Shown piece by piece: positions 38,612 to 50,417 of a stretch of DNA of 64,000 nucleotides (positions are counted from its first letter, which is position 1; every line of letters starts with the position of its first letter). The notes beneath the pieces were generated by a model. The model was given only the letters and a program-made list of their open reading frames with translations, was not told the origin of the DNA and made no database searches. Origin of the DNA: Tubulanus polymorphus (Eukaryota > Nemertea > Palaeonemertea > Tubulaniformes > Tubulanidae). The translations under genes and the position numbers were made by a program. The stretch covers positions 27,422,650 to 27,486,649 of the forward strand of contig NC_134026.1 in NCBI RefSeq assembly GCF_964204645.1. Direction: 5' to 3'.

Positions 38612-39697
38612 ATGGCGAATAACACCAATCTATCGTTGATGGACTTTTGTCTTGTTAGAAAGTATGGAGAATCACTTCTTCGGATGACGGAGTTATTGTC
38701 ATATCTTCCGTACATTGTCTTGGTTCTCGGTATATTCTTGAATATGATAACCATCATAGCCACGTACCGCAAGGCAAGAAAAAGTTCTTGTCACTTTTAT
38801 ATGATGATGGTTGCATGGGCCGATTTGTACGTTATCGTCAGCGAACAAGTGATGAAAATAGTAGAATTCTTCAAACCATATTATACTCTTAGTGAATGTC
38901 GACTGATCGGGTTTCATGAGATTTTCCCGCCTCAGATTGCTATATTATTGTTAGTTTGTATGACCATAGACCGATGTATTGCCGTCACAAGGCCTCTCAG
39001 GTCAAATAGGTTGTGTACCGTTCGCCGAGGTATCATCACCACAGTCTCCACTGCGTGCGTCTTATTGGTGTACAACACGACTACTATTCTCGTGTACGGC
39101 CAATACCACACCGGACCGGGCCGGATCAATTGCATCGTTACAGTTGGTAAACCCTGGCGTAGTATTTACGAGATTTCAAACAGGATCATCAGTAACTACA
39201 TGCCGTTTATAACTTTACTTTCACTAAATGTTGTTATTGCTCGCACCGTCTGTAGGGCTCTCAAAAGACAGGCAACGTTGGCAGCGGGACGAAGTCCACG
39301 CCAAGAGGCGACAAGACGAGTTACGATCATGGTAGTGATCGTATCATTTGCTTTTCTCGTACTTGTGTTTCCCACAAGTATCGCGTTTCTGATGACACTC
39401 AAATACGAAAACTGGGATAAAGCAATCAATGAGGCGATTCTATATTGCAAAACGACCGAAAGTGAAGTTATGGTATTCATGTACTACACCGGCAAGATTC
39501 TGTATCCATTCAATCACGTTATCAATGGGCTGATTTATCTGGTTAGTAGCTCCCAGTTCCGACGCGATTTGATAAACAATCTTCGCTGTGGACATCGAAG
39601 GCTTCACAGAAAAAGCAACGGTACTGGAGCCATTGCATTGTCGACAATTTCTGCAACCTCTGCCACGTCCTTAACGTACACACCAAGCGTGGGGTGA
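38612..39697 (+). CDS. orphan class A GPCR (copy A), intronless coding region
   Basis: A single exon encodes 361 residues with seven TMs. Two N-glycosylation sequons (N3, N6) lie in the extracellular N-terminus. Rhodopsin-family landmarks: N44 in TM1, D71 in TM2, the disulphide pair C96 and C174, P198 in TM5 and P254 in TM6. The microswitches are altered: DRY is D120-R121-C122, the TM6 CWxP motif is LVFP, and NPxxY is N305-G306-L-I-Y309. A basic third loop (ALKRQ ... RRVTIM) suits G-protein coupling. The C-terminus is rich in S and T. It is closely related to the gene at 42407-43555. A splice acceptor (TTTTTTCAG at about 38596) just before the ATG implies a 5' UTR intron. It is probably a peptide-type receptor; the ligand is unknown. 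Confidence 0.88.
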   Translation: MANNTNLSLMDFCLVRKYGESLLRMTELLSYLPYIVLVLGIFLNMITIIATYRKARKSSCHFYMMMVAWADLYVIVSEQVMKIVEFFKPYYTLSECRLIGFHEIFPPQIAILLLVCMTIDRCIAVTRPLRSNRLCTVRRGIITTVSTACVLLVYNTTTILVYGQYHTGPGRINCIVTVGKPWRSIYEISNRIISNYMPFITLLSLNVVIARTVCRALKRQATLAAGRSPRQEATRRVTIMVVIVSFAFLVLVFPTSIAFLMTLKYENWDKAINEAILYCKTTESEVMVFMYYTGKILYPFNHVINGLIYLVSSSQFRRDLINNLRCGHRRLHRKSNGTGAIALSTISATSATSLTYTPSVG

Positions 39698-42406
39698 ATT
39701 AATCTGTAGTATCATGTTTGTTGTTTTGTATGCGATACAATATTCAATCTTGTGCAGTAGTCATCGTCAATTTCTAGAGGACAAGATAGTTTACTTAGCT
39801 TATAATGCGTAACTCAAACGTGCGTAAATTTGTTAGCGGCGAGACTTCGATGGATGAGTTGGCCTACAAACTCCGAGCAGGTACTCACTATCAATCATAG
39901 TGTGAACGGACAAGAAAAAAAACTACGGATTCTAGTGACGCTGTAATCAAAACCTGTAATTGTATTATAAAAAAGTGAATATTTTCTGGTTTTTTTCGGC
40001 TCACTTATGTCAAAAGACGTCTGTCGCGTCATGAAGCTGACGTATTGACTTCTGGTAAATACTTCATATATACGCCATAATATATTGTCCCAACATTCGA
40101 TCTAATAAAATCGTCCAATAGCTCACTGCTTACCAATATTCTGATCTGACTGAACAAATAACAAATGAAATATATTCGCATCAAGTACCGCCTAAGGCAT
40201 AGAAGTGACAGTCGACGAGTTCAGTAAGAAGTTCTTGGCGCAATGTGTCAAACGTGGACAATTTGGTGATATAAAATCATTACGATTTGTGTTATTCGCG
40301 TAGTTCTGTGCCAATCTCTGAATTAGGTCCTAGCTGAGAATGAATCGCCAATGTCACAAATCATTATTGCTTTGTGTTCTTTTCGTTCAGCGAGTGTTTG
40401 TTTTCACGAAGCAGCCATTCGCAATAGATTGTCGGACGAATAAAACAGATTGACACCATCATTAGTTCTTGATAAACCTTGGATGGCCACATCTAACCTT
40501 GGATGTTCCATACCTATAAGTAGTTCACATTTGGCATGTCAGATATCACTTGTCCGATGAAAATGAATTTGATACCAAGCTGCTGATCTCAATTGAACTC
40601 TGTATCGAGTGAAATGATTTTCAATAAATGAATCTACCCGCTCTGATGGGATCTCATTCGCCGCAAAATTTCAACGTTATCAATGGCCTAGGGAGTCGGC
40701 ATATTGTGAGAATTCATCACATCGTGTTCGTTGTTTATTTACATAAATTAAGATCCTATCAAAGAGAAGCTCGTTCCGCGCAGACTAGAAATGTTCACGG
40801 TTAAAATTACAAATTGCGTACGGACGCAAATGTAAATTTTTATTTCATTTCCCATCAATTTTCACAAATGGAAGAATAAATTGCTTGATTCTAACAATTA
40901 TTATGTTTATCAATAACTACTGATAACTACTGATAGCACAACAACTATTTACATCGGCAGCTAGTTATTTTTCGAATTCCCACACGGGAAAAAGTATATA
41001 AGATAATATGCTTTGTGTAATTTTTTTCTCGGTCGTTCAGTGTTAAGTGGAGTGTGTTATACTGAGGTGTTCCATTAGCTCAAGCAACAGGAAAATAATC
41101 CAGTGCATATGAAAAAATTGTTTTTCTCTGTCAATAAGAAACACTGATGTGCGATGAAAAGAAACGCTGAAAGTGACACGAAAGTGACATTATTAATCTT
41201 TATGTGAGACACTTGTTACTACTTGACACAAACTAATAATGCATGCTCGCATAACCGATCCCGAGGTGACTTCCCCTCGACGGCCAGCTAATCGTTTCCC
41301 TTTTATCTGAGACATCAAGTCTCGCAAGCACAGTTTGTGTCATCTCTATGTTTTCAACGATATTCAAAGAGCCACTGTTTGAATCGCCGCTATAACTTCC
41401 TCAATCGATTGGATCTGCCTATCTCAGATTTCCTTTTTTAATTATGATTTGAACCGTTAATGATAGATATGATTATGATTTGTTGTTATAAACATCGCCA
41501 AATTAAGATATGCGAGTTAGGCGACGATTACATGGAAGGGTACAAATATTAGCACTTCCTGTTCACGAGTTGGTTAATGTCTATCCTACACGTACGCGGG
41601 TAACAGATAAAATCGTATGAAAGATTTCGTATGTGGGCAAAACAACTCGAAAAGCTATGAATGGGTTTCGGCGAAATTTCATCAAAAGTTTCTGTTTATA
41701 AATATTAGCAAGCGCCCTTAAAATCAAGATGATACTTCTTAAGTAAAATTTACGTAATTTCAAGTGACTTTTCTTAATGATAGCCAGTTTAAATGATCGA
41801 ATTCAATTAACTAACTCGTAACCCAAGAATCAAAATACCGTCCCTAGAGTAATTATTCCTGATTATGATTTCAGTGATCATAATATAGTGCATGTAATTG
41901 AAGGAATTACTGTCATCTAGAGTTGATAAAGTAGCGCGTATAAGATCGTGAAATCCATCTTAGTTTTTCATAATCAACATAACAATAATGATTAATTGCG
42001 TTGTGGAATTCAACTTGGAGGATTTTTACCTAGGGGGTTATCTACCGGGGTTTTTTTTACGAAGGGAATTTTGACCGGGGGATTTTTGTCATTCGAACAA
42101 GCGACATAATCATTACAAGAAAAAGAAATGCATTAATACATCAATTTTCCATTAAGGTACCGTATGCAGGAGTTCATTTGCAATCATTATGACATAAAAA
42201 TACGTTTCTTCGACTAAGAATACTTGCGACATGAGTTCTTGCGCGACAGCTATGTCAATATACAATGTTGTGTATTCTTAAAATACAGATATATGACAAC
42301 GACACAGATTTTTCAACAGGGACAAGCACTGAAAAATATCTGGGAAACATCTAAAATGAACAACATTAAGTTCAATCGTTCAAATTTCACCCGTAGATGT
42401 GTGTAT
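39698..42406. other. spacer between tail-to-tail GPCR genes
   Basis: No gene is supported. This stretch holds the 3' UTRs of both convergent GPCRs. A plus-strand AATAAA lies near 40105. A G-run patch (GGGGG, GGGG, GGG and GGGGG separated by T-rich spacers) lies at about 42010-42090. Confidence 0.5.
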
Positions 42407-43555
42407 CTATTTCGCTGAGCTGATCGCGACACTACTTGACACTGTAGAAATTGTAGTTTCGTTTCTTCGTTCATATCGTCGTCTTAGCGGCGGAATGAAT
42501 CGACTTACAAACTTAGCGACGTCATTACGAAACTGGGTATTTGAGGCTAAGTATACGAACCCGTTAATGACGTTGTTGAAGTAGTTGAAAAGAACGCCGA
42601 GATAGTAAATGAAGATATACGCCGGACCATGTCCATCGCAGTCGTTGAGATAAGCGCCAGTTGCGACATCCATGCTTTCATATTCCAGATATAGAAGATT
42701 AGCTATAGCTACTGGAAAGGTCAGGACAAAGAACGATAAGCAAACGACAACTACCATGATTGTGAGCTTCTTTGTGCTACTGCGGCGTTTGTTTTGCGAA
42801 GTTGTCATCTCGGCCTGTCTTTTCGTTGCCTTGCTTATCGCTGATAGAATTATCATATTTACGATAAGCAATATTGCAAATGGTACGTAGACAGATAAGC
42901 TCAGTTTAACCCAGTAATGAACGATGTTCCACGGTTGGGGAACGATCACATGACAGTTTGCGAAGCCATCCTTGTTGATAAGACGTTTGATAATAAAGCC
43001 GTCGGTAAGCGCGGCATAAGAAAAACAGATGATGAACAGGGTAATGGTTGTGATAACCCCTCGTTTAACAGTACAGATACGATTTGCTTGAAGTGGTCGG
43101 GTGACAGCGTTACATCTGTCAATTGTCATGAATACCAACAACCAAACAGCGAAATACACTGTGAAGTCCTCAAACGCTACGAGCGTCTTACAAACGGCAT
43201 CGGTCGAGGCAAAATTTTTCACATAGTTATTGGCGAGGAATATGCCAGCGTATTGCCCTATAACCAATGAATCTGCAGCGGCCAAGACAACCATATAGTA
43301 ATGGGCGGAACTTCTTCGACATCTTTCCCATGAACCAAGTAGTGTAAGTCCGTTCCCGATCAGACATAAAACTATCAAAATGTAAGGTTGATTAGTCGAC
43401 CAATAGAAGAGAACGAGAGTGCCGACACGATATTCGCTATAAAAACACGGTTTATCATTGCGCATGGTCGTCGGGGAGCTATTGGACTGCGGTAACACAG
43501 TAGACACATCAGTTGTAGTATACGGTCCAGAAACTGCTCTTAACGTAGAAGACAT
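42407..43555 (-). CDS. orphan class A GPCR (copy B), intronless coding region
   Basis: A single exon encodes 382 residues from the ATG at 43555; the frame stays open slightly upstream but without an ATG. It is paralogous to the receptor at 38612-39697. Both share MTIDRC(N/I)AVTRPL(Q/R)(A/S)NR(I/L)CTV(K/R)RG at the end of TM3 and in loop 2, and also the N-G-x-(V/I)-Y form of the TM7 motif followed by (S/N)xQFR(N/R)D. The N-terminus is longer, S/T-rich and contains sequons. TM6 has VLTFP instead of CWxP. The C-terminal tail is basic and then S/T-rich. Tail-to-tail orientation suggests an inverted duplication followed by divergence. Confidence 0.88.
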   Translation of the reverse strand: MSSTLRAVSGPYTTTDVSTVLPQSNSSPTTMRNDKPCFYSEYRVGTLVLFYWSTNQPYILIVLCLIGNGLTLLGSWERCRRSSAHYYMVVLAAADSLVIGQYAGIFLANNYVKNFASTDAVCKTLVAFEDFTVYFAVWLLVFMTIDRCNAVTRPLQANRICTVKRGVITTITLFIICFSYAALTDGFIIKRLINKDGFANCHVIVPQPWNIVHYWVKLSLSVYVPFAILLIVNMIILSAISKATKRQAEMTTSQNKRRSSTKKLTIMVVVVCLSFFVLTFPVAIANLLYLEYESMDVATGAYLNDCDGHGPAYIFIYYLGVLFNYFNNVINGFVYLASNTQFRNDVAKFVSRFIPPLRRRYERRNETTISTVSSSVAISSAK

Positions 43556-45161
43556 TTTTGCTGGAAACACAATAGACAGTTCAATAGTCCGGAAAATGTT
43601 TGTCGATTTAGTTTGATGGAGTGAAATACTAGAAAAGTTCGGCTGTCATCCGTAGATCACAATAACACTTGGGTTCTGATAACAGTCATCCGTCTTTCGT
43701 GTCAGACTGACAGAATAAGAGGATATCGCAATATACTTTGATAGACGTGGGTTTATTGCATGTATTCGTCGTAGTTGATTGATCATTTCTCTTCATTCGT
43801 CGCAATATCTTCGGGTCTTCCTGTCGTTTCGCTGATCCTTTCACGATGTTCAAGACGAAGCCCGATAAGGAGAACTATTCATTGGCCGGTGATAATCCTT
43901 TATTGCACATTAGATATCTGAAACCCCAATAATGAATTTGAAAATAAAAGAAAAATCGTAAGAAAACAATAGTGATACCAGCATTCAAACCAAAAACTAT
44001 TCTGGCATCGAAAGATCTTCGTTTTTATCTATTTAGTTCTGATTAAATTGATTTATGTCACGCGATGTAACCTATGTAACAGAAATATTTTATATATCAT
44101 CCGTTTAGACTATTTCAGAGAATAAGCTTTAAAGAAATATATGGCTTTCAGTAAATGTTTCTTACCTTTACTAGTCCAACTTGTCACTGCGAAGTTAGAC
44201 CAATAACTGCTGCAAAAGTCTCTGAAAGCCCATTGTTATTTGATGAATATTTTGCTTTTATTTTCCGAATGCTATAAGCCTGCCGGTTATCCAACGATTT
44301 ATCAAGTTTCACTTAACTGAAATGCGTACGGAAATTGCAGCCGTCATTTAAGTCACGCATCCCGAAACATTTTTTCATAATCCGAAACGAATCATTTTCT
44401 CAGGCGAGAAAAACTCCCGGGGGCCTTTTGATAGTTGAAGTTGTATGCGGAAAATTGCCATAATGGACTCCCAGTCTCATGGGACGCCGATGAAAGATTG
44501 ACACGCATGACGAAAGGTTTAAGAAGGAACGCCCAAATGCAGTTATTATTGCAAAGTCAACTCGTTTTCAAATTTTCAAATATCTCGATTTTTGTTGAAC
44601 ATGCATGTTTCAACCACACATCCAGTATTATTGGGTACACGGTATGTTAATCGTCACTGTCACATTATTCTAACCTTGGAATAGAATGGTTGTTCTACCT
44701 CCAGAAGCCAGTTTTACGTAGTACCCAGTCTTGAGTTACGTAGATTGAAATCCGGAATTAACTCAAAGTATGTGTTCAATATCGGTTATTTTTTCCGGTG
44801 CAAAGAGTAAAATTGTCGATTTCTTAATTGATCTCTCAAAGTACGATCGCTAATATCCAGAAAAGATGGTACGAAATCTGAACTAATACCCAGGTGCGGA
44901 AGACGTTAAGTCGATACAAGGTCGAGTTATTTTGATTTCCTGGGGAAAAGATACAAAAAAACACCCGAGAGAATAACAACGAAACGTTTAACAATATTCT
45001 TTATTATGAAACAAAATATATATGATATGATTCGACATGATTATACATGTATATATTATAGTTTTTTCGACACTATCCCATGAAAAGCAACGTATATGGA
45101 CATTAAGTATTAAAACTACAGTTTTTGAACTATTTCGTTGTTATTACAAAATATACAGCAT
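43556..45161. other. intergenic, GPCR copy B 5' side and four-TM gene 3' UTR
   Basis: No coding exon is supported. The left part should contain the promoter and possible 5' UTR of GPCR copy B. A minus-strand AATAAA at 45000-45005, about 160 bases beyond the stop at 45162, is a good polyadenylation signal for the four-TM gene at 45162-47105. Confidence 0.55.
45000..45005 (-). terminator. polyadenylation signal, four-TM gene 1
   Basis: The plus strand reads TTTATT, which is AATAAA on the coding strand. It lies about 157 bases after the stop codon of the four-TM gene, and no signal is closer. Confidence 0.6.
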
Positions 45162-47105
45162 CTAAACATCGCTTGTTGATGATTCAGGATCGGGACCCGG
45201 GGCTACTCTGCCTCTCTTGTGTCGCCTGCGATGGTGGTTTCTTAGCGGTACGTTGTCATCCATGATTCCGGCCTGGCTCTCACGATGAGTAATACGGACG
45301 GCTCTGGGTGGATCCACGTGAACTGTAGGGGGTTTAGGAATGTTTGGTTGAGCTACACTGAGCGGGTAATCTATTTCATCGGTACCGACCATCTCCTCTT
45401 CGGGTGGCGGCTTTCTATATCTGTGTTCAGCTGAATCGATATGGCCATTAGAAATTGTGGTTATGTTTGGGTAGATGTTTGTTGTCCCAGCATCGATGAA
45501 TTTTGTCGATGGCTTTGGGTCTACATCAGTATAGCCGTTGTTACGAGATGCTCCATTAGAATCGATGAATTTCGTGGAGGGCCTTGGGCTAACATCACTA
45601 AATTCCCGGACGCTAGGTTTGCCCAACTTAGACGTTGGTACAAGACTGTAATGTTGCTTTCGCCATACATATTTCCCGGTACAAAAGGCAATCGTAAAGG
45701 CAACAATAGCCCCACCGATGCCGATAGCTATGTCTATAATGTGAAGTGCAATAGCTGCTTCTTTATTTGTTGTTACCGATAAGTTATTTTGAGTTGTATC
45801 TGTATAGTCATACGTAATTGCAATAATTGAGAGGATAACCATAAAAATGCCCCCAAAAATTGCTACGCACCCGAACACAAGTGCTGCAATAATTGGCCCA
45901 TTGGACGTTCTTTCAGCTACATTATATGAAGCAGCGATCGATAGAGCACCAGCTATTATTAGAAAACAGCCGCACCAGATGCCCGTACCGACTTGATAGA
46001 ACCAAGCCATTATTACAACTTTTCCGATTCCAGTGATAACTGCCGATATGCCAAGAATGATAGCGATGATTCCAAAAGCGTATAGGGCACTGTCATCGAA
46101 GTCTTTTCTCCTCAGTTTAGCTGTTTTGAGCGTGTCGTAAAGAGGGTTTGTCTTTTCTACGGCGATGAATAAATATGTGCCATCGTCTCCTGTTGATACT
46201 TCATGAAACCTGGTCAATTGCGAGCCATCGTCTTTTTTGTCTTTTCCTGATGGTGCGTCAACGGTGTCAATACCCCTCTCAGCGTCTGATTTACCGTAAA
46301 CCTTTCCAAGCATAGATTGTTCGACATTTTCATTGATAGGCCGGAGTACTTTTTCTTTATCGAACCGTTTTGCCTCTTCCTCGTAATACTTGAAAAGATC
46401 ATCAGTTGGCAAAGTCGACGATTTGATGCACTGGAAATATAAGTAATAGCTATATAGAAGTGCACCTATAAACAATTCATATTCTAGGTCGTTTAAATGT
46501 TTGTATTTGTTAAGCATTTCATAGCAAACTGGTTTTGGAAATGAATGAATTATTCTAACACCGCGCACATAGCACGTTCACTCGGTATGCAATTAAGGCA
46601 TCTATTTTTTTTTTATCAAACAATTATCTGACTCGTATGATAGCGTAGAAATCATTCGATTTGTCACAGAATGTGGTTTCATTTTCTAATCAATAAAGTC
46701 GAAGCAATGATATAAAAACACCATTAATTTAGATAATTAATGGTTGGATTTTCATTAGCATTGACACTTACGTTATTTTGTAATCGTCCGGCAATGATAA
46801 TTTGTCGGATCTTTCTCTCCCAAACATCAGTAATCGAACCATCGTCGCTGGACAGTTTATTTCTGTTCATCGTCGCGTTATTTCTTTATTTCTACGATTT
46901 TTGCAACCATTTGTGGCAGTTGTGTTTCCACCATAGCCACTAGTGCAGTACTGATAGGCATGACATATACCGACTTGTCTCCAAGGCTACTACTGTTTTC
47001 AACAAAAGCGCCATGATATTGCTCGCTGAAATGTTTGTCATCAAAATATTTACGCAGCAAGGCGCTTTCCTCTACATCGATATCCGATGATGTATAAACA
47101 TCCAT
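45162..47105 (-). CDS. CD20/MS4A-like four-TM protein, paralogue 1
   Basis: Two coding exons, 46971-47105 and 45162-46430, joined in phase 0 (GACAAGTCG|GTATAT ... TTCCAG|TGCATC), give 467 residues. The exon 2 acceptor is fixed by the paralogue at 48469, whose second exon begins with the same C-I-(K/R)-S-S-T-L-P. Four TMs lie near 162-187, 192-212, 223-251 and 271-297. NPLYDTLKTAKLRRKDFDDSA precedes TM1, and GTGIWCGCFLIIAGALSIAA in TM2 resembles the W-G-x(n)-SG-x-LSIAA pattern of MS4A proteins. The N-terminus (about 160 residues) and the C-terminal tail (about 170 residues) should be cytoplasmic. The tail has an internal duplication of DV-x-P-(R/K)-PSTKFID at 324-335 and 347-358 and ends in a very basic H/R block. 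The role is unknown; MS4A proteins act in ion flux and receptor complexes. Confidence 0.75.
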
Positions 47106-48468
47106 TGAGAATTGAGATTGACAAGAATAAGATTTTTATCTATAAGGACGAATATAACGCAAACTCAGATTGTATATCGATGTATATCATTTAGCAAAAA
47201 TAACATTTTCCTCAAATTGGTCGCACGTACGTGCTGAAAATGGTGCCTATTTCATAATGAGTGATATGTGTTAAACTAAAAAACCGGTTTTCTATTTTAT
47301 TGATATGCTCTATATGACTGTAGTTCATCAACAAAATGTGGGTCTTCTTCGCTGAAAATAAACCCGGATATGAACTTGGGGGTTGAATCGTGAATATGTG
47401 ACTTTAGCACAATGCAGCTGAGGATCTATTGACAACAATTGAATGATCGCCAAATGAACAAAAATGTTATCGAATCCCAGAAGAAAAGAAATATCACCTC
47501 ATTCTTCAATGCTTTAACGCGAAAGATTTATTTACCGTTAAGAAACACTAACTTTGATTCCAAAATGTTCAGTTGAATAACGTGTTTACATGATATTATA
47601 TAGTATTTAGCAGTTTAGAAGGTCTGTAGGATACAAATCATGACATATTTCCAGCTCCAGAAATAACTTAAAGAGTATAAAATATCATAATGATACACGA
47701 CAGAACAACAGTTGTAAAGGTTTAACGTTTCTTTTTGCAAATTCAAGAAAAATTGTTTATACGAATATTTTTTCTGTAAACATTTGGTAACAAGATTAAG
47801 ATGAGAATATACACATCGTACCGTTTACCTATGGATATTGATTATTAAAGGGTTGGTCTACTCAATGAAAGTCATTGACTTATATAGAAATACAATTTGC
47901 TTACGTACAAAACAAATATATAAATAAAGAAATAAGAAATCGTTTCAATTCTCAAATAAAAATTGTACGAATGAGAATTCATTCAAAATCATCACTATAA
48001 AGCCACGATCACGCGAGCAAATTAGGCCCGCACATAATTTGGCCCGGAAAAAAATGTTCACACGGTTACCAAATGGGCCCTGACTGTTTGGCCTGACCAT
48101 GGACTCTAAAACGTTTAAGAGTGCAAGGCCTGACCAAAAACGCCAGACCAGGCCCGAGCCAAATTCAAGCACGGGTCAAATTATTGCAAATGAAATTCTA
48201 CTGGTCCCGGAAGTGACTCACTTCACTTGTTGCATTGTTTAGTATCGAGTGACTGATGGTGCTCTCTAATTAGGCACCGGCTAATCCATGATCCGTACCA
48301 ATTTTGCCCGCACCAAATCGTCTCCGTGTGGTCAAATTGACAATCGGTAAAATACACGTTTGCCACGTGTATGCTGTCTTGAGCCGTATTTAGAGGATTA
48401 GTTTCGATATATCATTAGAATACTGCTCTGTACACGACTTCAAATAATTCCATCGGAAAAATAATCAA
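47106..48468. other. intergenic between the two four-TM paralogues
   Basis: No gene is supported. The left end should hold the promoter of paralogue 1 and the right end the 3' UTR of paralogue 2. A GC-richer patch at about 48000-48320, with repeated GGCCTGACCA and GGCCC words, differs from its AT-rich surroundings and is noted as a finding. Confidence 0.5.
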
Positions 48469-50417
48469 CTATGAACGAATGTCCATGCCGATAGTAATAT
48501 CATCTTCACGATAATCACTGCCGATATTTTTCTTCAACATGAAATTACCATTTGCGGTCGAATCTTTCTCGATGAAAGAACTATACAGAGGATTCTGTTC
48601 GACTACAGATATGGTCGGATTCGTGAATTTTGTCGTCGAATCCAAACGGTCGCTTTGATCAGGCCGAATATTCAAATTCATATCGTTTATTCGCTGAGAA
48701 TTGATCTCGGTTGTTGTATTCTGAGTTTGTATCAACGATCGAGGCACCAGGGTGGTGTGGTGCCGTCGGTAGATGTATTTACCAGCCACCAAAATCAGAA
48801 TTATAGCCGCAATAAGTCCTGCTAATCCGATGGCAATATCGACGATATGTACGAAAACAGCACCTTCTCTCGAGGACGCCACTGACGCGGTTGCAAACGA
48901 AGTTTGAGTGTAGTCATAAACGATTCCAATTATGGCTAAAATCAGCAAAATCAAAGCGGAAACGGTTGCTAAAGTAGCCAGCCCCAAGCACAGATATAAC
49001 GGTACGTTTGAAGTTCCCATAAAGATGTTGTGGGATGCCCTTATTGCAAAGATTCCACAAGCAATAAGGATGATACCGCACCATAGTCCCGTACCAACAA
49101 AGTAGAAATATGCTTTGACACCAATACCGATACAACCAAAGATGAAACATACTACTCCCAATAGAATTATGACTCCCCCGAACGCGTACGTAGCATTATC
49201 GTCGAAGTCCTTGCGTCTCAGATGAGCTGCTTTTAATGTAGGGTACAATGGATTATTTCTGTTCAGAGCCAAAAAGACATAGCTACCCGTGCGGTCACGG
49301 GAATGAGAAACCTCTTTGAATTCTACGCGACTGTTATCATGTGCCTCGCGATAGTAGCCAGAAGTAAGTTCGTGAATATCAGCAGCAGGGTTTACGGTTC
49401 CACCCGCATCATCAGTGACTGCCCAGTCTGTACGTGTTTGCTGCTCGTAATATTTATAATCTCCTTCGTCGGGTAAAGTAGACGATCTAATACACTGTAA
49501 ATACAGACAAATGTTTTCAATTAATTTTATACTCAGTCAACGAATATCTAAATGAATTTCTAATTTGTCAAATTATTCAATGAAATTATCGAATCTTTCT
49601 ATATAGCTCAAATTTCGACATGTCATATTATTTAATGGAAATTTAAAACAATATCATTCTGCACTTTCATCTTTTAGACTTCAGAGCAAAGTTCCAAGAA
49701 CACAATTTTCTGAAATGTGTCATTTAATTAATTCATCATTAGTCGATACATAAATCTCCTCCCGTCCGCGATATTCAAACATCTGCTTCACATTCAAACT
49801 ACGGTTTCGTGTATACGACACATTTTCTATGTGATTAGATATAACGGATAACTACAATATCTCGATGACAATATCTCAATCAATATTCAAATTAGATGAA
49901 TACATCGCCAATGATAATCCTTTTTATAGAATAAAAGCTCCGCTTTTCAGTCGATGTTGCTATAGATATTGCGATGACATAGGACACACGACAGGTGTTC
50001 TTAGCGATCAAGATTTCCACAGCAATGAAGATGACATTTGCCTTTGTAGACATAGCCATATATATGTTTGTACACATTGCTTGCATCGTTGTCCAACCTT
50101 TTCTCAGTTAAATACATGTATGAATAAGAAAGAATGCTGATAGGTTTCGTCACAATGTTAATATTGAATGTTGAAAGTCGCTCCGTGATGTGGACCCCTG
50201 ATTTCCCATCAACTTTTACAGCGAAGAGAAATCGAAAGTAGGTTTACTGCATATATCCAGTAGGGAATTTAAAGAAAAAATTAATTACCTCAATGTATGT
50301 GATTTCATTTCCTTCATTATCAAAATCCTCATAATTACATTGCGTTGATTTAAAAATTGGATTACGTCCGAAACTATTTTTGCCATCCTTCATCAATATT
50401 CTCTTCCTGTTATACAT
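48469..50417 (-). CDS. CD20/MS4A-like four-TM protein, paralogue 2
   Basis: Two coding exons, 50289-50417 and 48469-49494, join in phase 0 (ATTGAG|GTAATT ... TTACAG|TGTATT) to 384 residues. Exon 2 aligns throughout with the gene at 45162: CIRSSTLP at its start, NPLYPTLKAAHLRRKDFDDNA before TM1, VGTGLWCG in TM2, YDYTQT after TM3, VHIVDIAIGLAGLI in TM4, then a YRR(H/Q)H motif and LVP. The tail is shorter and keeps one degenerate STTKFTN copy of the PSTKFID repeat. Exon 1 (43 residues, hydrophilic) shows little similarity to exon 1 of paralogue 1 although it has nearly the same length and phase. The tandem same-strand arrangement indicates local duplication. Function is unknown; the four-TM topology is clear. 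Confidence 0.78.

Noticed and set aside
46431-46568. N-terminal extension of four-TM paralogue 1 in the same frame
   Set aside because: Intron read-through: the acceptor at 46431 is fixed by the paralogue, whose exon 2 begins at the same residue, and the extension has no counterpart.
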